A model generated the notes under the pieces. That model was given only the letters and a program-made list of their open reading frames with translations. It was not told the origin of the DNA and did no database searches. Made by a program: the position numbers and the translations under genes. Below, piece by piece: positions 20,254 through 28,602 of a stretch of 64,000 nucleotides of DNA (positions within the stretch are counted from its first letter, which is position 1; each line of letters starts with the position of its first letter). The stretch is from the NCBI RefSeq assembly GCF_007992495.1, contig NZ_BKAJ01000077.1, positions 1 through 64,000 on the forward strand. The letters are read 5' to 3'. This DNA is from Reyranella soli. GTDB lineage: Bacteria > Pseudomonadota > Alphaproteobacteria > Reyranellales > Reyranellaceae.

Positions 20254-20609
20254 GCCTGCTCGACACCTTCATGCTCGAGTGGTTCGGCGACAGCCTGCCG
20301 GCCTTCCTGCTGTTCAACTGCCTGATTGCGCCGGGCGCCTTCGCCTCCGGCCACGCCGTCGCCATCACCTGGCGTCCGTGGGGGCAGATCGTCTTCTATA
20401 CGGCGCTGCTTTCGGGCCTTCTGCGTTTTCTCGACTATGCGCTCGACGATGGCGAGCTGTGGTCGGTAGGCGGCTTCCTGCTCGGCTGGGCCGTGCAACT
20501 CGCGGTCGCCGCCTTCGCCTACCGGCTCACTCATGTGCGCCAGATGGTGCGCCAGTATCCCTGGCTTTACAGGCGCAAAGGCTTGCTGGGCTGGGAGGAG
20601 CGGCACTAA
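20250..20609 (+). CDS. Small membrane protein of the liv operon (DUF6867-like)
   Basis: 119 aa with three or four hydrophobic helices (LPAFLLFNCLIAPGAFASG; IVFYTALLSGLLRFLDYAL; VGGFLLGWAVQLAVAAFAY) and a basic end (RQYPWLYRRKGLLGW). It overlaps livF by 4 bases and precedes the substrate-binding protein. Proteins of this kind sit between livF and the binding protein in many alphaproteobacteria and are named DUF6867 as I recall. Whether it helps transport is unknown. Confidence 0.7.
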
Positions 20610-20671
20610 TCTATCGCATGCTCCACAGCCGTGGAGACGGGGAACCTTTCGGGGCGAACTAGGAGGCTTGT

Positions 20672-21784
20672 ATGAAGAAAACCTATGGCGCACTTGCCGT
20701 CGCGGCCATCGCATTGATGGCGACGCCGGCCTTCGCGCAGATCAAGATCGGCTCGGCGGGACCGATGACCGGCGCCAACGCCGCGTTCGGCGAGCAGCTG
20801 CGCCGCGGCGCCATGATGGCGGTCGAGGACGTCAATGCCGCGGGCGGCGTGAACGGCCAGAAGCTCGAGCTGGTGATCGGTGACGATGCCTGCGATCCCA
20901 AGCAGGCGACGGCCGTCGCCAACAAGATGGTGTCGGACAAGGTCGTCTTCGTGGCCGGCCACTTCTGCTCGGGCTCGTCGATCCCGGCGTCGGACATCTA
21001 CAAGGAAGGCAAGATCCTGCAGATCACGCCGGCCTCGACCAACATCAAGCTGACCGACGACGCCTTCACCAAGGGCAACACCACGGTGTTCCGCACCTGC
21101 GGCCGCGACGACGTGCAGGGCGCCACGGTCGGTGCTTACATCCTGAAGAACTTCAAGAACGCCAAGGTCGCGGTGCTGCACGACAAGTCGCCTTACGGCA
21201 AGGGCGTCGCCGACGAGACCAAGAAGGCGCTGAACAAGGGCGGCCTGAAGGAGGCCATGTACGAGGCCTACAACGACACCGACAAGGACTTCACCGCGCT
21301 GATCAACAAGATGAAGCAGGCGAAGATCGACATCATCGTGCTCGGCGGCTACCACACCGCGGGTGCGCTGATCATCAAGCAGTCGAAGGAGCAGGGGCTC
21401 GCCGCCAAGATGGTGGGCTTCGATTCGCTCGAGACGGCGGAGTTCGCCCAGCTCGGCGGCGCCGCCACCGACGGCGTGCTGATGTCGTTCCCGCCCAAGG
21501 TCGAGGACGACCCGAAGAACGCCGCCCTGGTGAAGAAGTTCCGCGACGCCAAGTACAACCCGGAAGGCTATACGCTGTTCAGCTACGCCGCCGTCAAGGC
21601 GTGGGCCGACGCCGCCAACAAGGCGAAGTCGACCGACGCCGCCAAGGTCGCGGCCGCGCTGCGTGGCGGCAAGTTCGACAGCGCCGTCGGGGTGCTCGAG
21701 TTCGACCAGAAGGGCGACATCAAGAACCCGGTCTACGACATCTACATCTGGAAGGACGGCAAGTCGGCGCCGATCAAGAAGTAG
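20672..21784 (+). CDS. Branched-chain amino acid ABC transporter substrate-binding protein
   Basis: 370 aa. The signal peptide MKKTYGALAVAAIALMATPAFA is followed by QIKIGSAGPMTGANAAFGEQ, the start of the LivK/periplasmic-binding type I fold. The family segments GGVNGQKLELVIGDDACDPKQ, GHFCSGSSIPASDIY and VLHDKSPYGKG are present. AGGAGG lies 8 bases before the ATG. It captures ligand in the periplasm and delivers it to LivHM. The ligand (Leu/Ile/Val, another amino acid or an aromatic acid) cannot be told from sequence. A strong terminator follows. Confidence 0.92.
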   Translation: MKKTYGALAVAAIALMATPAFAQIKIGSAGPMTGANAAFGEQLRRGAMMAVEDVNAAGGVNGQKLELVIGDDACDPKQATAVANKMVSDKVVFVAGHFCSGSSIPASDIYKEGKILQITPASTNIKLTDDAFTKGNTTVFRTCGRDDVQGATVGAYILKNFKNAKVAVLHDKSPYGKGVADETKKALNKGGLKEAMYEAYNDTDKDFTALINKMKQAKIDIIVLGGYHTAGALIIKQSKEQGLAAKMVGFDSLETAEFAQLGGAATDGVLMSFPPKVEDDPKNAALVKKFRDAKYNPEGYTLFSYAAVKAWADAANKAKSTDAAKVAAALRGGKFDSAVGVLEFDQKGDIKNPVYDIYIWKDGKSAPIKK

Positions 21785-21804
21785 ACGCGAAGGCTTCGAG
21801 GAGA

Positions 21805-21829
21805 AGGGCCCGTTACCGGGCCCTTTTTC
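21805..21829 (+). terminator. Rho-independent terminator after the liv operon
   Basis: AGGGCCCG-ttac-CGGGCCCT is an 8-bp perfect stem with a 4-base loop, followed by a T run. It lies 20 bases after the stop of the binding-protein gene and ends the liv transcript. Confidence 0.9.
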
Positions 21830-21923
21830 TTTGCCGGCGGTGAAAGCATTGCTGGCAGCGGCCGACAATAGTGCGCCGAAATGGCCTCTATGGAGCGCAA
21901 AAACTATCGATAGACCACAGTTC

Positions 21924-21951
21924 TTGACTATTGGAACTATAGTTATATAAT
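21924..21951 (+). promoter_or_regulatory. Near-consensus sigma-70 promoter pointing against the Ada-like gene
   Basis: TTGACT (21924-21929) and TATAAT (21946-21951), 16 bp apart, lie in an AT-rich island. Downstream on the plus strand there is only the antisense of the Ada-like gene (21985-22602). The likely product is therefore an antisense or small RNA, if the promoter is active. Confidence 0.5.
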
Positions 21952-21984
21952 CGGCTCGTTGCGTTGCTTCTCCGCGTTGTCGCT

Positions 21985-22602
21985 CTATGCATCGTTTATC
22001 CGGCCTCTTTTCCCATGTTTGCGGACCTCGCTCGGCGTGCGCTTGTAGACCTCGGCGAAGACGGCATTGAAGCGGCGCAGGCTGGCGAAGCCCGCGCGCG
22101 CCGCGACGTGGGTCATCGGCAGCGTCGTCTGGTCGAGCAGGCGCTTGGCGCGCTGCACGCGCATCGTGCGCGCGACCTGCAATGGGCTCGCTCCGACATG
22201 TCGCTGGAACAGGCGATCGAGATGGCGCGGGCCGATGCCCAGCCGCGTCGCAAGGTCCTCGACGGTGCCGCGGTCGAGCGCGCCGTCGCGGATCAGCCGC
22301 ATGGCCCGTCGCACGGTGGTGAGCGATCCCAGCCATGCCGGCGAGAACGGTGCCGTCTCGGGCCGGCAGCGCAGGCAGGGACGGAAGCCCGCGGCTTCGG
22401 CGGCGGCCGCCGTCGGATAGAAGGCGACGTTCCTGCCCTGCGCCGGCCGCACCGGGCAGACGGGCCGACAATAGATGCGCGTGGTGCGCACGCCCGAGAA
22501 GAAACGGCCGTCATAGCGGCGATCGCGGCGGACGCGCGCCCGTTCACATTCCTCGGCGTCGAGCATGGCGATGGAGTCTGATTCCGGCGAGCCGTCTTTC
22601 AT
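21985..22602 (-). CDS. Ada-like methylphosphotriester-sensing AraC-type regulator
   Basis: 205 aa from the ATG at 22602. Residues 10-90 are the Ada metal-binding domain: RRDRRYDGRFFSGVRTTRIYCRP-VC and FRPCLRCRPE give the four zinc cysteines. One of these takes the methyl group from DNA phosphotriesters and turns the protein into an activator in Ada/AdaA. An AraC-type double HTH follows (VEDLATRLGIGPRHLDRLFQRH and MTHVAARAGFASLRRFNAVF). There is no methylguanine-methyltransferase domain (no PCHR motif) and no AlkA domain, so this is the AdaA-like short form. It is divergent from the acetyltransferase gene. Confidence 0.85.
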   Translation of the reverse strand: MKDGSPESDSIAMLDAEECERARVRRDRRYDGRFFSGVRTTRIYCRPVCPVRPAQGRNVAFYPTAAAAEAAGFRPCLRCRPETAPFSPAWLGSLTTVRRAMRLIRDGALDRGTVEDLATRLGIGPRHLDRLFQRHVGASPLQVARTMRVQRAKRLLDQTTLPMTHVAARAGFASLRRFNAVFAEVYKRTPSEVRKHGKRGRINDA

Positions 22603-22706
22603 CCTTGGGCTTAATAACCGGTTGACCGGTTGACAAGCCCAGCGACAGGAAATAACCATATAACCCGTTAATAGGTTATAAGAGGGAAGGCATTGTTCCG
22701 CGCGCC
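22603..22706. promoter_or_regulatory. Divergent control region with inverted repeat 22659-22680
   Basis: The gap between the Ada-like and acetyltransferase genes is AT-rich. It holds the inverted repeat TATAACC-cgttaata-GGTTATA (22659-22680) and a tandem AACCGGTTGACCGGTTGAC just to its left. The repeat has operator form. Which protein binds it is unknown, and the Ada-like regulator is the nearest candidate. Confidence 0.45.
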
Positions 22707-23384
22707 ATGACGATCAACGTCCTCGACAATCCGATCTGGCATGCGCTCGAGGGACCGCATCGCCAGCACGCGCTGGGCCGCGGCCTGGCACGGCACTATC
22801 CGCGCGACATCGCGCCGTTCTCCGCCATCGCCGAACCCAGCGCCGCCGGCTACGCCGATCTCGCGGCCGACCTTCCTGCGGGAACGGAGGCACGCCTGTT
22901 CCGGCCGCAGGCCGAGCCGCTGCCGGATGGCTGGGAGGAGACCAGCCGCTTCGCCTTGCTGCAGATGGTGGCGTCGCGGCAGCCGGAGCAGGGCGGGCCT
23001 CCGGTGACAGTGCTGTCGCCTGCCGACGCGGCGGCCATGCTCGATCTGGTCGCGGCGACCGAGCCGGGGCCGTTCGGCAAGCGCACGGCATTGCTCGGCC
23101 GCTATGTCGGCATCCGCCACGGCGACCGGCTGGTGGCGATGGCCGGCGAACGGCTGCGCGTTCCGGGCCATGTCGAGCTCAGCGCCATCTGCGTGCACCC
23201 CGAGGCGCGCGGGAAGGGCTATGGCGCGGCGCTCACGCGAGAGCTGATGCGACACGCCTTCGCCCAGGGCGAACGGCCGTTCCTGCATGTCCGGCCGGAC
23301 AATGCGGCGGCCGTGGCGTTGTACCGGGGCCTGGGGTTCGAGACGCGTCGCGAGCTGGTGGTACTGTGGCGCCGGCCGATCTAG
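22707..23384 (+). CDS. GNAT-family N-acetyltransferase
   Basis: 225 aa. The C-terminal half has the GNAT core: VELSAICVHPEARGKGYGAALT (motif A, with the R-G-K-G-Y/G-A acetyl-CoA loop) and FLHVRPDNAAAVALYRGLGFE (motif B). The N-terminal half (residues 1-95) matches the extension of FR47-type acetyltransferases, which acetylate small molecules or amino acids. The substrate is not predictable. The next gene starts within its last codons, so the pair is co-transcribed. Confidence 0.88.
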   Translation: MTINVLDNPIWHALEGPHRQHALGRGLARHYPRDIAPFSAIAEPSAAGYADLAADLPAGTEARLFRPQAEPLPDGWEETSRFALLQMVASRQPEQGGPPVTVLSPADAAAMLDLVAATEPGPFGKRTALLGRYVGIRHGDRLVAMAGERLRVPGHVELSAICVHPEARGKGYGAALTRELMRHAFAQGERPFLHVRPDNAAAVALYRGLGFETRRELVVLWRRPI

Positions 23385-24544
23385 ACGGCAGTCACGGCCG
23401 GCGCGTTGTCTGGGCAGCGTTCGTCATCGCCGTGTTCGGTTGGGGCGTCGGCTTCTACGGACCGGGGGTCTACCTGGCCGCGCTGAATCGCTCCCACGGC
23501 TGGCCGATCGCCACGATCTCGTTGGCGATCACGGCGCATTTCCTGGTGGGCGCGGTCCTCATCACCGTCGTGCCCGACGCGCATCGCCGTTTCGGCGCCG
23601 CCTCGATCACCGTTGCCGGCGCCGTCTGTACGGCGGCCGGCGCCGTTGCGTGGACCAACGCACAGGAGATCTGGCAGCTCGTGCCGGCCGTGCTGCTGAG
23701 CGGCGCGGGCTGGTCGGCGATGAGCGGGGCGGCGCTCAACCTCATCGTCGCGCCCTGGTTCGAGCGCGACCGGCCGAGAGCCATCAGCACGGCATTCAAT
23801 GGTGCCAGCATCGGCGGCCTGCTGTTCGTACCGCTATGGACGGCGCTGATCGCCCACGCTGGACTTGGCTCTGCCGGTCGACTGGTTGCGCTTGCGACAG
23901 TCGGCGTGATCTGTCCGGTGGCTTGGGCCGTGCTGAGACGCGCGCCGCCCGGCACGGCGTCGAAGGCCGCGCCGCCGACGCCGCGTCGCGCCTTGCTCGG
24001 CCAGTCACGCTTCCTCACGATGTCGGTGGCCTTTGCCCTCGGCATGTTCGTCCAGATCGGCCTGTTCGCGCATCTGATCGCAAGGCTCGAACCGGCCTTC
24101 GGCGCGACGATGGCGGCGCTGGCGATCGGCCTGGCCACGCTCTGCGCCGTGCTGGGTCGCACTCTGATGGGATGGCTGCTGGGCGAGCATGACCGTCGGC
24201 TTGCAGCGGCCGCGAATCTCCTGACGCAGGCCGCCGGCACGCTGCTGCTGGCATTCGGCGATCGCATGGCGCCGCTGGCTCTGGGTTGCATGCTGTTCGG
24301 CCTGGGGGCGGGCAATCTCACGTCGCTGCCACCGCTGATCGCCCAGCGCGAATTCCGGGCGGCCGATGCGGGCACCGTTGTGGCCCTCGTCACGGCGATC
24401 AACCAGGCGGTGTTCGCTTTCGCTCCCGCCATCTTCGGCGGATTGCGCGAGGTCACCGACGCCTATATCGAGGTATTCATGGCAGGTGCGGTGCTTCAGG
24501 CCGCCGCCGCGGGCATCGTCGTTCTGGGCCGCCGCTTTTCCTGA
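23366..24544 (+). CDS. MFS transporter
   Basis: 392 aa from the GTG at 23366, overlapping the acetyltransferase gene by 19 bases. Twelve hydrophobic helices can be traced, starting VVWAAFVIAVFGWGVGFYGPG. The loop between helices 2 and 3 is a weak form of the MFS motif (PDAHRRFGAAS). GWSAMSGAALNLIVAPWFERDR in helices 4-5 resembles oxalate/monocarboxylate-type MFS porters. Substrate and direction are unknown. Coupling to an acetyltransferase may mean export of an acetylated compound, which is inference. Confidence 0.85.
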   Translation: MAPADLDGSHGRRVVWAAFVIAVFGWGVGFYGPGVYLAALNRSHGWPIATISLAITAHFLVGAVLITVVPDAHRRFGAASITVAGAVCTAAGAVAWTNAQEIWQLVPAVLLSGAGWSAMSGAALNLIVAPWFERDRPRAISTAFNGASIGGLLFVPLWTALIAHAGLGSAGRLVALATVGVICPVAWAVLRRAPPGTASKAAPPTPRRALLGQSRFLTMSVAFALGMFVQIGLFAHLIARLEPAFGATMAALAIGLATLCAVLGRTLMGWLLGEHDRRLAAAANLLTQAAGTLLLAFGDRMAPLALGCMLFGLGAGNLTSLPPLIAQREFRAADAGTVVALVTAINQAVFAFAPAIFGGLREVTDAYIEVFMAGAVLQAAAAGIVVLGRRFS

Positions 24545-24602
24545 GCCGATTCAACGTCTTGTAGGTCACTTTCCACGATTTTGCGGAACCGTGACACCGC
24601 GG

Positions 24603-24623
24603 CCCCGGATATGGTATCCGGGG
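24603..24623 (+). repeat. Perfect hairpin between MFS gene and rpiB
   Basis: CCCCGGATA-TGG-TATCCGGGG is a 9-bp perfect stem with a 3-base loop. No T run follows, so it is a weak terminator candidate for the MFS gene or an operator or leader structure for rpiB, which starts 23 bases later. Confidence 0.6.
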
Positions 24624-24645
24624 TCTCAACAGTTAGAGGGGATCG

Positions 24646-25104
24646 TTGGTCGAAATGCCGGGGGGCGCCATCGCGGTCGCGTCGGATCATGCCGGCTTCG
24701 ACCTGAAAGAGATTCTCAAGCGCGACCTGCAGGAGGCGGGTCACGATGTGCTGGATCTCGGCACCGATTCCACGCAGTCGGTCGACTATCCCGACTTCGG
24801 CATGGCGATGGCTGACGCGGTGGCGTCGGGACAGGCGGTGAAGGGTGTCCTGGTCTGCGGCACCGGCATCGGCATCTCGATGGCCGCCAATCGCAACCCC
24901 AAGGTGCGGGCGGCTCTCGTTCATGACGTCACCTCGGCGCGTCTGTCACGCCAGCACAACGATGCCAACGTGGTGGCGTTCGGCCAGCGCCTGATCGGCA
25001 CCGAAACCGCCCGCGAGGCGCTAAAAGTCTTTCTCGATACCAAGTTCGAAGGCGGCCGCCACGCCGGCCGCGTTGCCAAGCTGTCAAAGGGCTGCACGAA
25101 ATGA
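24646..25104 (+). CDS. rpiB: Ribose-5-phosphate isomerase B
   Basis: 152 aa. It interconverts ribose 5-phosphate and ribulose 5-phosphate in the pentose phosphate pathway. The RpiB/LacAB fold is shown by IAVASDHAGFDLKEILK, DLGTDSTQSVDYPDFG, VLVCGTGIGISMAANR (catalytic Cys-Gly-Thr-Gly) and HNDANVVAFGQRLIG. The TTG at 24646 has GAGGGG at good distance; an ATG at 24655 would also keep the whole domain. It overlaps glyA by 4 bases (ATGA), as in many alphaproteobacteria. Through glyA it is linked to one-carbon and nucleotide supply. Confidence 0.93.
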   Translation: MVEMPGGAIAVASDHAGFDLKEILKRDLQEAGHDVLDLGTDSTQSVDYPDFGMAMADAVASGQAVKGVLVCGTGIGISMAANRNPKVRAALVHDVTSARLSRQHNDANVVAFGQRLIGTETAREALKVFLDTKFEGGRHAGRVAKLSKGCTK

Positions 25105-26408
25105 GTCAAACCGCTGCCAAGACGACCGACACGCCGCTGCCGATGTTCACGCGTAGCCTGGCCGAGGCCGATCCGTTGGTCGATGCGGCCGTCAAAGGCG
25201 AGCTGCATCGTCAGCGCGAGCAGATCGAGCTGATCGCGTCGGAGAATATCGTCTCGCGCGCCGTGCTCGAGGCCGCAGGGTCGGTGCTGACCAACAAGTA
25301 TGCCGAGGGCTATCCCGGCCGCCGCTACTACGGCGGCTGCGAGGAGGTCGACAAGGCCGAGCAGCTCGCCATCGACCGCGCCTGCAAGCTGTTCGACTGC
25401 AGCTTCGCCAACGTCCAGCCGCACTCCGGCGCGCAGGCCAACCAGGCCGTGTTCATGGCGCTGCTGCAGCCGGGCGACAAGTTCATGGGCATGGCGCTCG
25501 ACCAGGGCGGCCATCTCACGCACGGCTCGCCCGCCAACCAGTCGGGCAAGTGGTTCAAGGTCGTGTCCTACGGCGTGACGCCCGACACGCACCTGATCGA
25601 CTACGAGCAGATGGAGGAAACCGCGCGCCGCGAGAAGCCCAAGCTGATCGTGGCCGGCGCCTCGGCCTATTCGCGTCACATCGACTGGGCGCGCTTCCGC
25701 AAGGTTGCCGACGAGATCGGCGCCTTCTTCATGGTCGACATGGCGCACTATGCCGGCCTGGTCGCGGCGGGCGTCTATCCCAGCCCGCTGCCGCACGCCC
25801 ATGTCGTGACCACGACCACGCACAAGACGCTGCGCGGCCCGCGCGGCGGCATGGTGCTGTCGATCGATGCCGACATCGGCAAGAAGATCAACTCGGCAGT
25901 GTTCCCCGGCCTGCAGGGCGGCCCGCTGATGCACATCATCGCCGCCAAGGCCGTGGCCTTCGGCGAGGCGCTGCGCCCCGAGTTCAAGGTCTACGCCCAG
26001 AATACCGTCGACAATGCGCGCGCGCTCGCCTCGGCGCTGACCGAGCGCGGCCTGAAGATCATCTCGGGCGGCACCGACAGCCACGTCATGCTGGTCGATC
26101 TCCGTCCGAAGAAGGCGACCGGCGTGTCGGCCGAGAAGGTGCTCGATCGCGCCGGCATCACCGTCAACAAGAACAGCATCCCGGGCGATCCGGAGAAGTA
26201 CACCATCACGTCCGGCGTGCGATTGGGGTCGCCCGCCGGCACGACGCGCGGTTTCGGCGTGGCGGAGTTCCGCCAGGTCGGCCATCTGATCGCCGACGTG
26301 CTCGACGGCATCGCCAAGAACGGCCCGGACGGCGACGCCCAGGTCGAGGCGCAGGTCCGCGCCAAGGTTCACGCGCTTTGTTCCCGCTTTCCGATCTACC
26401 GAGACTGA
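25101..26408 (+). CDS. glyA: Serine hydroxymethyltransferase
   Basis: 435 aa, full length. This PLP enzyme converts serine and tetrahydrofolate to glycine and methylene-tetrahydrofolate. Diagnostic segments are IELIASENIVSRAVLEAAGS, YAEGYPGRRYYGGCE, NVQPHSGAQANQAVF, FMVDMAHYAGLVA and the PLP lysine in TTTTHKTLRGPRGG, then the C-terminal TSGVRLGSPAGTTRG. The start overlaps rpiB. The gap to nrdR is 30 bp, so rpiB-glyA-nrdR and the riboflavin genes likely form one long operon. Confidence 0.97.
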   Translation: MSQTAAKTTDTPLPMFTRSLAEADPLVDAAVKGELHRQREQIELIASENIVSRAVLEAAGSVLTNKYAEGYPGRRYYGGCEEVDKAEQLAIDRACKLFDCSFANVQPHSGAQANQAVFMALLQPGDKFMGMALDQGGHLTHGSPANQSGKWFKVVSYGVTPDTHLIDYEQMEETARREKPKLIVAGASAYSRHIDWARFRKVADEIGAFFMVDMAHYAGLVAAGVYPSPLPHAHVVTTTTHKTLRGPRGGMVLSIDADIGKKINSAVFPGLQGGPLMHIIAAKAVAFGEALRPEFKVYAQNTVDNARALASALTERGLKIISGGTDSHVMLVDLRPKKATGVSAEKVLDRAGITVNKNSIPGDPEKYTITSGVRLGSPAGTTRGFGVAEFRQVGHLIADVLDGIAKNGPDGDAQVEAQVRAKVHALCSRFPIYRD

Positions 26409-26438
26409 CGCGAGCGCAAAGGACAACAGGGGGAGAGA

Positions 26439-26903
26439 ATGCGCTGTCCATTTTGCGGTCACGAGGACACCCAGGTTAAGGACTCGCGACCGACTGACGA
26501 CAATTCGGCGATCCGCCGGCGGCGCTACTGCCCGTCGTGCGGATCGCGCTTCACCACCTTCGAGCGCGTGCAGCTGCGCGAGCTCACGGTGGTCAAGAAG
26601 AACGGCCAGCGTGTGCAGTTCGATCGTGACAAGCTCGCCCGCTCGATCTCGGTCGCCTGCCGCAAGCGGCCGGTCGATCCCGAGCGCGTCGAGCGCGTGG
26701 TGAACGGCATCGTCCGGCGCCTCGAAAGCTCCGGCGAGAGCGAGATCCCCTCGACGCAGATCGGCGAGCTGGTGATGGACGCGCTGCGCGCGCTCGATCC
26801 GGTGGCCTATGTGCGCTTCGCCTCGGTCTATCGCAATTTCCGCGAGGCCCGTGACTTCGAGGAGTTCATCTCCGATCTCGCCGAGACCAACCTCAAGGAC
26901 TGA
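26439..26903 (+). CDS. nrdR: Transcriptional repressor NrdR
   Basis: 154 aa, the usual length. The N-terminal zinc ribbon is MRCPFCGHEDTQVKDSRP ... RRRYCPSCGSRF (four Cys). It is followed by the ATP-cone domain beginning LTVVKKNGQRVQFDRDKLA, which senses ATP/dATP. NrdR represses ribonucleotide reductase genes when dATP is high. It precedes ribD here, as it does in very many alphaproteobacteria. Confidence 0.97.
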   Translation: MRCPFCGHEDTQVKDSRPTDDNSAIRRRRYCPSCGSRFTTFERVQLRELTVVKKNGQRVQFDRDKLARSISVACRKRPVDPERVERVVNGIVRRLESSGESEIPSTQIGELVMDALRALDPVAYVRFASVYRNFREARDFEEFISDLAETNLKD

Positions 26904-26907
26904 CGCG

Positions 26908-27990
26908 ATGATGCGCGCCGCGCTCGCGCAGGCGCGCCGGTCGCTCGGGCGCACCTGGCCGAACCCGGCCGTGGGCTGCGTCATCGCCAAGGACGGTCGC
27001 GTCATCGCGCGCGGCCGCACGCAGGACGGCGGACGCCCGCACGCCGAAGTCGACGCGCTCGGCAAGGCAGGCGAGGCGGCGCGCGGTGCGACGGTCTATG
27101 TGACGCTCGAGCCCTGTTCCCATTTCGGCAAGTCGCCGCCCTGCGCCGACGCGCTGGTGCGCGCGGGCGTGGCGCGCGTCGTGTCGGCGATGGAGGATCC
27201 CAATCCAGCGGTGAACGGCCAGGGCCATGCGCGGCTGCGCGACGCGGGCATCGCCGTCGAGGTGGGCGAGGGCGCCCGCGAAGCCGAAGAGGTCAATGCC
27301 GGCTTCCTGTTGCGCGTTCGCGCCGGCCGGCCCTTGTTCCATCTCAAGCTCGCCTCGTCCCTCGACGGGCGCATTGCGACGGCATCGGGCGAGAGCAAAT
27401 GGATCACGGGCGAGGGCGCGCGCGCCGACGGCCATCGTTTGCGCGCCATCCATGACGCGATCCTGGTCGGCGCCGGAACGGTCGCGGCCGACGATCCCGA
27501 CCTGACCTGCCGCCTGCCCGGGCTCGGCGCCTATTCGCCGGTACGCATCGTGCTCGATTCGAAGGCGGGTCTGGCGGAAAAATCGAAGCTCGCGACCACG
27601 GCTCGGCAGGTGCCGGTCTGGCTCGTGTGCACGAATGCCGCGCCGGCCGGCCAGCGTCAGGTCTTGCACAAGGCCGGCGTTGAGATCATTGAGGTCGCCG
27701 CCGCAGGCGATGGCCGCGTCGATGTCGCCGCCGCGGCGCAGGCGCTCGGCCAGCGGGGACTGACCCGCGTGCTGGTCGAAGGCGGCGGCCAGGTGGCCGC
27801 GGCCTTCCTGAAGGCCGGCCTGATCGACCGCATCACCAGCTATCGGGCGGGCTTGGTCCTGGGCGCTGACGGCCGCTCTGCGGTCGGCGAGCTTGGCTTC
27901 AACCGGCTGGATTTCGCGCCCCGGTTCAGGCTGATTTCGGCCCGCTTACTGCAGGGTGACACGGTGGAAAGCTGGGCGAGAGGGGCATAG
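26908..27990 (+). CDS. ribD: Bifunctional riboflavin deaminase/reductase RibD
   Basis: 360 aa from the ATG at 26908, 4 bases after the nrdR stop. The deaminase domain (1-145) has the zinc site HAEVDAL and PCSHFGKSPPCADAL. The reductase domain (150-360) begins PLFHLKLASSLDGRIA and holds the GESKWITG, VGAGTVAADDPDLTCR and LVEGGGQVAAAFL segments for NADPH and substrate. It carries out steps 2 and 3 of riboflavin synthesis. No FMN riboswitch is visible before this gene, as expected inside an operon. Confidence 0.95.
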   Translation: MMRAALAQARRSLGRTWPNPAVGCVIAKDGRVIARGRTQDGGRPHAEVDALGKAGEAARGATVYVTLEPCSHFGKSPPCADALVRAGVARVVSAMEDPNPAVNGQGHARLRDAGIAVEVGEGAREAEEVNAGFLLRVRAGRPLFHLKLASSLDGRIATASGESKWITGEGARADGHRLRAIHDAILVGAGTVAADDPDLTCRLPGLGAYSPVRIVLDSKAGLAEKSKLATTARQVPVWLVCTNAAPAGQRQVLHKAGVEIIEVAAAGDGRVDVAAAAQALGQRGLTRVLVEGGGQVAAAFLKAGLIDRITSYRAGLVLGADGRSAVGELGFNRLDFAPRFRLISARLLQGDTVESWARGA

Positions 27991-27999
27991 GTAAGGGTC

Positions 28000-28602
28000 A
28001 TGTTCACCGGCATCGTCACCGACATCGGCGAGATCACCTCGGTCACCCCCGGCGGCAACAGCGGCGACCGCCGCTTCGTGGTGCGCACCCGGCACGACAT
28101 GGCGCCGATCGCCATCGGTGCCTCGATCGCCTGCTCGGGCTGCTGCCTGACGGTGGTCGAGAAGGGGGCCGACTGGTTCGCCGTCGAGGTCTCGGGCGAG
28201 AGCCTGGCCAAGACCCATCTCGGCGACTGGAAGCTCGGCAGCCGGATCAACCTCGAACTGTCGCTCAAGCTCGGCGACGAACTGGGCGGCCACCTGGTCT
28301 ATGGCCATGTCGACGGCGTGGGCACGATCGCGTCGATGACGCCGGAAGGCGGCAGCGTGCGGTTCGTGTTCGAGGCGCCGCCCGAGCTGGCGCGCTTCAT
28401 CGCCTCCAAGGGCTCGGTCGCCATCGATGGCATTTCCCTTACGGTGAACGAAGTCGAGGGAAATCGCTTCGGCGTCAACATTATTCCACATACTCAAGCG
28501 GTTACGACCCTGGGACAGGCCAAGCCGGGTCATCGGGTCAACCTTGAGGTCGATATGCTCGCGCGTTACGTTCAGCGATTGTTGGAGCACGGAAGATCAT
28601 GA
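28000..28602 (+). CDS. ribE: Riboflavin synthase alpha subunit
   Basis: 200 aa, start MFTGIVTDIGEI as in all members of the family. The two lumazine-binding barrels are each visible: residues 1-97 with SIACSGCCLTVVEKG and 98-195 with SVAIDGISLTVNEVEGNRFG. It dismutates two 6,7-dimethyl-8-ribityllumazine molecules to riboflavin, working as a homotrimer. Its last codons overlap the next ATG (28599). The symbol is ribE or ribC by naming system. Confidence 0.96.
   Translation: MFTGIVTDIGEITSVTPGGNSGDRRFVVRTRHDMAPIAIGASIACSGCCLTVVEKGADWFAVEVSGESLAKTHLGDWKLGSRINLELSLKLGDELGGHLVYGHVDGVGTIASMTPEGGSVRFVFEAPPELARFIASKGSVAIDGISLTVNEVEGNRFGVNIIPHTQAVTTLGQAKPGHRVNLEVDMLARYVQRLLEHGRS

Noticed and set aside
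26404..26910. FMN riboswitch before the riboflavin genes
   Set aside because: The gaps before nrdR and ribD are only 30 and 4 bases, too short for an RFN element.
24921..27065. Leftward open frame of 714 codons across rpiB-glyA-nrdR
   Set aside because: It is antisense to three well-defined genes and has the amino-acid mix of a GC-rich shadow frame.
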